From positions 1-27,028 of the forward strand of contig SVKT01000007.1 in NCBI GenBank assembly GCA_015068335.1: a stretch of 27,028 bases of DNA, given 5' to 3'. This stretch comes from Oscillospiraceae bacterium (GTDB lineage Bacteria; Bacillota; Clostridia; Oscillospirales; Oscillospiraceae). Both the position numbers and the translations under genes were made by a program. Positions 24,372-27,028 of the stretch are shown piece by piece. Position 1 is the first letter of the stretch. The number at the start of each line of letters is the position of its first letter. The notes beneath the pieces are model-generated. The model saw nothing but the letters and a program-made list of their open reading frames with translations, had not been told where the DNA came from and did not search any database.

Positions 24372-25904
24372 ATGGCAAATGAAAAAATAAATGCTTATAT
24401 CGAACAAATTCGTTTGATTATTGATAGGCAGTTGGATTTAGTATATGAGTATCACAACAGCAAAGAAGTTGATGGATATGCTGATGACTTCCCATTCTTC
24501 AATCTGTTCGTTAACTTTAAGAAGAACTTGTATGAAGGTCTTGTGAAAGACCTGTATATGCAAGGTCGTGATATAGCTGCCTTGTTAAATGAATTGAATG
24601 GTTTGCCAGAGTTCAAGGAAATGGGTGTCGAAATTAAAGCGACACCTGATGGTTTAGATTTCCCAAAAATCTGGCAGTTTTCTAATAAAATCAAGGATAA
24701 GGATTATACCTATTACTGTTTGAAACTGTTTCCCTATTGTCGGTATGTTTTAGGTTTGGAGTATATTATCTTCAAATTTGCTCCTGTTTTGATTGAGAAA
24801 TTGTACTCAGAGGAATATTGGGATGCAATGTCTATGGTTTTCACGGACCTGCCTTTCTTTGACTCAATTGTCTTTTCTGATGAAGATTGGATTGATGAGA
24901 ATGGAAATAGGGTTTCTGAAAGAATGGCTATTGCTTCCCCTATTAAGAGGAAACGATTTGTTGAGCAGGTAGATTATTATAATTATTGTTGTTATAGAAG
25001 ATATGACTATCTGCAAGATAAGCCTGAGTTAGACGAATGGTATGGTTCAAAGGACTGGTCTGAAGGCGAAAATCTGTGGGAAATCAATGTTGATAAGACT
25101 TTTGGTGTTTGTCTTGCTAAGAACATTGGCAAGGAAAACGAAGAAATTATTGATTTTCTTGTTTCTGTTCCGTATTTAACCGAGGGACTTGTCCGTGCAT
25201 TTCACGATGTTAAATCAGGTGGTTGTCGGTTGATTGACGAAGAACATTACGAAGGGACTCCTGGACTGCATCTAACTGAAAAATACAAAAAAGCTATCAA
25301 GGAGAAACTGGCTGAATATTATAGTCAAGGTTATGTTGATGTGACCCATAGTGAGGACTTTGGTGCTATTTCTAATGACGGCATCTATTTCTTTGACCTT
25401 GCTGCTATTGATAGAAATAAAAAATATTGGGACAAAGAAGATGAACCTGAGTTTTTAGATAAGCAGCATTATATGAACCTCCTTCGGCCTTTAAAGGACC
25501 CCTTAGATAACCCAGGGGAAGAACTGAAGCCACTTGAGGAAGAACCGATTGATGAAGTGTTAAAGCAGAGACTTGTAGACCTATATATGAACTTCTTTAT
25601 TTCCAAACTCAAACTTGTTGTAAGAGAAAAAAAGGGAATTTTCAAATCGCCCTCGATGATTGAAGAGATTATCAGAAAAACCTATCAAGGTATGCACAAG
25701 TCCTATGTCAGTTCGGCAATTACAATTAAAACGGCCAGAGAGGGCAGCAAAACATCAAAGACTGCAATTCAGAAAGAATTGAAAATCCGTAACGAATACT
25801 TTTCTGACTATACTCATTACTATCGGGACAGACAGTTTGATAATGTTCAATTAAATCGAATTAGTGAACTGTTAGGCTGTGAACTGTTAGAACGAATTGA
25901 ATAA
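24372..25904 (+). CDS. Unrecognised 510-residue element protein
   Basis: No known family recognised. Soluble, acidic and rich in Tyr, Asp, Glu and Lys; no signal peptide, membrane helix, P-loop, HTH or nuclease motif that I can name. The N-terminal 120 residues look helical (KINAYIEQIRLIIDRQLDLV). The middle is Trp/Tyr/Asp-rich (SDEDWIDENGNRVSERMAIA, WYGSKDWSEGENLW). Near residue 390 there is a Pro/Glu linker (EELKPLEEEPIDE). The C-terminal 110 residues turn basic and helical (KLKLVVREKKGIFKSPSMI; AITIKTAREGSKTSKTAIQK), a plausible nucleic-acid-facing end. GAGGTG lies 5 nt before ATG 24372. It has its own strong promoter and terminator, and it lies between the oppositely oriented motif copies. 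Codon use is AT-rich like the recombinase. Confidence 0.85.
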   Translation: MANEKINAYIEQIRLIIDRQLDLVYEYHNSKEVDGYADDFPFFNLFVNFKKNLYEGLVKDLYMQGRDIAALLNELNGLPEFKEMGVEIKATPDGLDFPKIWQFSNKIKDKDYTYYCLKLFPYCRYVLGLEYIIFKFAPVLIEKLYSEEYWDAMSMVFTDLPFFDSIVFSDEDWIDENGNRVSERMAIASPIKRKRFVEQVDYYNYCCYRRYDYLQDKPELDEWYGSKDWSEGENLWEINVDKTFGVCLAKNIGKENEEIIDFLVSVPYLTEGLVRAFHDVKSGGCRLIDEEHYEGTPGLHLTEKYKKAIKEKLAEYYSQGYVDVTHSEDFGAISNDGIYFFDLAAIDRNKKYWDKEDEPEFLDKQHYMNLLRPLKDPLDNPGEELKPLEEEPIDEVLKQRLVDLYMNFFISKLKLVVREKKGIFKSPSMIEEIIRKTYQGMHKSYVSSAITIKTAREGSKTSKTAIQKELKIRNEYFSDYTHYYRDRQFDNVQLNRISELLGCELLERIE

Positions 25905-25912
25905 AAGTAAAT

Positions 25913-25953
25913 GAAGAAGGGTGAACTCAACATTGAGTTCACCCTTCTTTTTT
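25913..25953 (+). terminator. Strong terminator after the 510-residue gene
   Basis: GAAGAAGGGTGAACTCAA, 2-nt loop, TTGAGTTCACCCTTC and a T run: a perfect 15-18 bp stem. It insulates the array downstream. Confidence 0.92.
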
Positions 25954-25970
25954 GTTGCCATTAGGGAGTT

Positions 25971-26009
25971 GGAGGATTCCCCGAATGCTAAATCGGTTTT
26001 TGATATATT
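25971..26009 (+). promoter_or_regulatory. Array promoter 1 (motif copy 1)
   Basis: GGAGGATTCCCCGAAT (25971-25986), 17 nt, TATATT (26004-26009). The predicted start, 7 nt on, is the A of ATAGCAAG (26016). The hairpin arm CCAACCACC upstream of the motif is missing in this copy. Confidence 0.6.
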
Positions 26010-26015
26010 TGAATT

Positions 26016-26144
26016 ATAGCAAGGCGCCAACCACCACAAAAACGGTGGTTGGAGGATTCCCCGAATGGTTTTAGGGAGTCTGCTATGATGCAACCATAGC
26101 AAGTCCAACCACCGCAAAAACGGCAGTTGGAGGATTCCCCGAAT
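26016..26144 (+). repeat. Tandem hairpin/motif units, period 78-80 bp
   Basis: Each full unit reads ATAGCAAG, 1-3 nt, CCAACCACC, a short A-rich loop, the pairing arm, then GGAGGATTCCCCGAAT. Unit A runs 26016-26066, with a perfect 9-bp stem (26027-26035 with 26044-26052). Unit B runs 26096-26144, with stem CCAACCACCG/CGGCAGTTGG carrying two internal mismatches. Motif starts are at 25971, 26051 and 26129. The 17 nt between motif and -10 differ freely while the hairpin and motif stay nearly identical. In unit B the motif can also pair with the spacer (CCCCGAAT with ATTTGGGG). Confidence 0.8.
26051..26089 (+). promoter_or_regulatory. Array promoter 2 (motif copy 2)
   Basis: GGAGGATTCCCCGAAT (26051-26066), 17 nt ending in TGC, TATGAT (26084-26089). 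The predicted start is again the A of ATAGCAAG (26096). Confidence 0.68.
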
Positions 26145-26167
26145 CAAAATTTGGGGTCTGCTACAAT
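26129..26167 (+). promoter_or_regulatory. Array promoter 3 (motif copy 3)
   Basis: GGAGGATTCCCCGAAT (26129-26144), 17 nt ending in TGC, TACAAT (26162-26167). It starts RNA near 26174, 41 nt before the next gene and without a leader hairpin. Confidence 0.7.
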
Positions 26168-26214
26168 CAAAGTACGAAAACAAAATACTATCAAAACATG
26201 AAAGGAAGTCCATT

Positions 26215-26790
26215 ATGAAAACTAAGAAATCCCGCAAGTCTCATTCCAAGAAGAACAACAACTATAAGAATGTAAAGGAGATTACTACTATGAAGAAAAT
26301 CAACAACCAGTCCGAGGCCATTGAGATGGTTATGAAGAATCAGCAGGCAGCACACGACAATATGGTTACTATCGTGAAGGAACTCCACGAGCACATGGGT
26401 CTTACGACCTCCTTCCTGAACAGTACGACCTTTACTGCTATGCTGAATACCTGTGTTAAGGAACTTGGAAACCATAAGGACTTTATGCTGGCAGGTATGA
26501 AGCAGTATGAGGAAGACCTTGTAGAGTGTTTCTACTCGCTGCTGGAACTGGATGAGGATGGCATTGAGCATTACAACACTTCCGACTCCATCGAAACTCA
26601 GTTCGGCCTCTTTGCAAAGACGGTTATTGCACTCATCACTCTCAATCAGAGAAATCGTCCTGCACTGCTGAACAATCTGGCTGAACTCACTGCTAAGTGC
26701 AAGGATACTGAAAATGACCGCATTTCTGAGAGAGCTTGGTTGCTGTTTATGTTCCTGACCGACCCCCGCCTGGTTACTCTGGTAGCCTAA
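26215..26790 (+). CDS. Unrecognised 191-residue protein with a basic N-terminal tail
   Basis: No family recognised. Residues 1-25 are almost only Lys, Arg, Ser, His and Asn (KTKKSRKSHSKKNNNYK). The rest is predicted all-helical and acidic (EAIEMVMKNQQAAHDNMVTI; EEDLVECFYSLLELDEDGIEH). AAGGAAG precedes ATG 26215. A second, stronger site, AAGGAG, lies 9 nt before in-frame ATG 26291 and would give a 166-residue form without the basic tail. Codon use is more optimised (GC-ending, AAG, CTG) than that of the 510-residue gene, suggesting higher expression. It is driven by the three-promoter array; the partial gene follows 21 nt later in the same operon. Confidence 0.82.
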   Translation: MKTKKSRKSHSKKNNNYKNVKEITTMKKINNQSEAIEMVMKNQQAAHDNMVTIVKELHEHMGLTTSFLNSTTFTAMLNTCVKELGNHKDFMLAGMKQYEEDLVECFYSLLELDEDGIEHYNTSDSIETQFGLFAKTVIALITLNQRNRPALLNNLAELTAKCKDTENDRISERAWLLFMFLTDPRLVTLVA

Positions 26791-26811
26791 TTTAGAAAGG
26801 AGAATAAAATT

Positions 26812-27028
26812 ATGGAAACCAATATGGAAAGAGTTAGAGATACTACTATGCGCCTTTTAGATATGCCTATTACCAAAACAAGCTGCTGGCCCGAGGTTGC
26901 ACAGCATCCATTCACCAATACTGGTTTTTATCACTGGCGGGACGAAAAGGGAGAGTTCCATTTCGGTACTCTCGACAATGGAACAGAGGCATATAAGAAG
27001 TGGAAGAGCAAATATAAGGAGTTTATTG
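26812..27028 (+). CDS. Partial gene running off the right end
   Basis: AAAGGAG lies 9-10 nt before ATG 26812. The frame is open to the window end (72 codons: METNMERVRDTTMRLLDM, then TSCWPEVAQHP, FYHWRDEKGEFHFGTLDNG). It is rich in aromatic residues, with short beta-like strands after residue 40. Its codon use matches the gene before it. No family recognised; same operon as the 191-residue protein. Confidence 0.75.
   Translation, partial: METNMERVRDTTMRLLDMPITKTSCWPEVAQHPFTNTGFYHWRDEKGEFHFGTLDNGTEAYKKWKSKYKEFI

Larger units (their letters stand above)
21690..27028. mobile_element. Integrated element inserted in comM, large-serine-recombinase type, right end outside the window
   Basis: Three signs coincide near 21690: the comM frame loses homology, base composition drops sharply, and the nearest gene is a large serine recombinase. 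Everything to the right is AT-rich relative to the chromosome and carries no housekeeping gene. Contents: recombinase, a 510-residue unknown, a tandem promoter/hairpin array, a 191-residue protein and a partial gene. No transfer, replication, capsid or resistance gene is visible in this part, so plasmid-like, ICE-like or prophage identity is open. The second attachment site cannot be seen. Confidence 0.85.

Noticed and set aside
25971..26144. A CRISPR array
   Set aside because: Only three repeats, with degenerate 5' parts; each 'spacer' contains a -10 box and the ATAGCAAG start region, and no cas gene is seen.

Overview
The chromosomal part of the window looks like a GC-rich gut-type Clostridia (Oscillospiraceae/Ruminococcaceae-like). 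The family content points that way: PPi-linked pyruvate phosphate dikinase, a holB-ricT pair, a ThiT vitamin transporter under a TPP riboswitch, short ThiI, strong AGGAGG ribosome sites and many TGn-extended -10 promoters. No rRNA or tRNA gene was seen. GC statements are by eye, not computed.

Left chromosomal part (1-11888). The 3'-truncated carA (minus) has lost all three catalytic residues of its glutaminase triad. Next come a FUSC-like membrane protein (plus), two unrecognised genes (minus), ppdK (minus), thiT with TPP riboswitch and attenuator (minus), then holB-ricT and a Cof-type HAD phosphatase (plus), a small XRE regulator (minus) and guanine deaminase (minus). Convergent neighbours are separated by bidirectional hairpins.

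Middle part (11889-21690). A decayed GH13 alpha-amylase-family pseudogene is followed by an EamA transporter and a ZIP metal transporter (plus), thiI-cinA (minus), a flavoprotein with an Isf-like cysteine motif (plus), a DUF4230 protein and a CPA2 cation/proton antiporter (minus). The last chromosomal gene is the 3' part of comM/yifB, which begins just before its Walker A motif.

Right part (about 21690 to the end). Base composition falls abruptly and a mobile element begins inside comM. Its first gene is a large serine recombinase (minus). Across a divergent promoter region lies a 510-residue protein of no family I recognise (plus), then a 78-80 bp tandem promoter/hairpin array, a 191-residue basic-tailed protein and a gene that runs off the window. 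The far end of the element is outside the window.

Main observation. The 16-mer GGAGGATTCCCCGAAY occurs four times, all in the element: once upstream of the recombinase (minus) and three times upstream of the 191-residue gene (plus). In every copy a -10-like hexamer lies exactly 17 nt downstream. In two array units the predicted transcription start falls on the same sequence, ATAGCAAG, followed by the same RNA hairpin. This suggests an element-specific promoter class with a structured leader, possibly recognised by a dedicated regulator.
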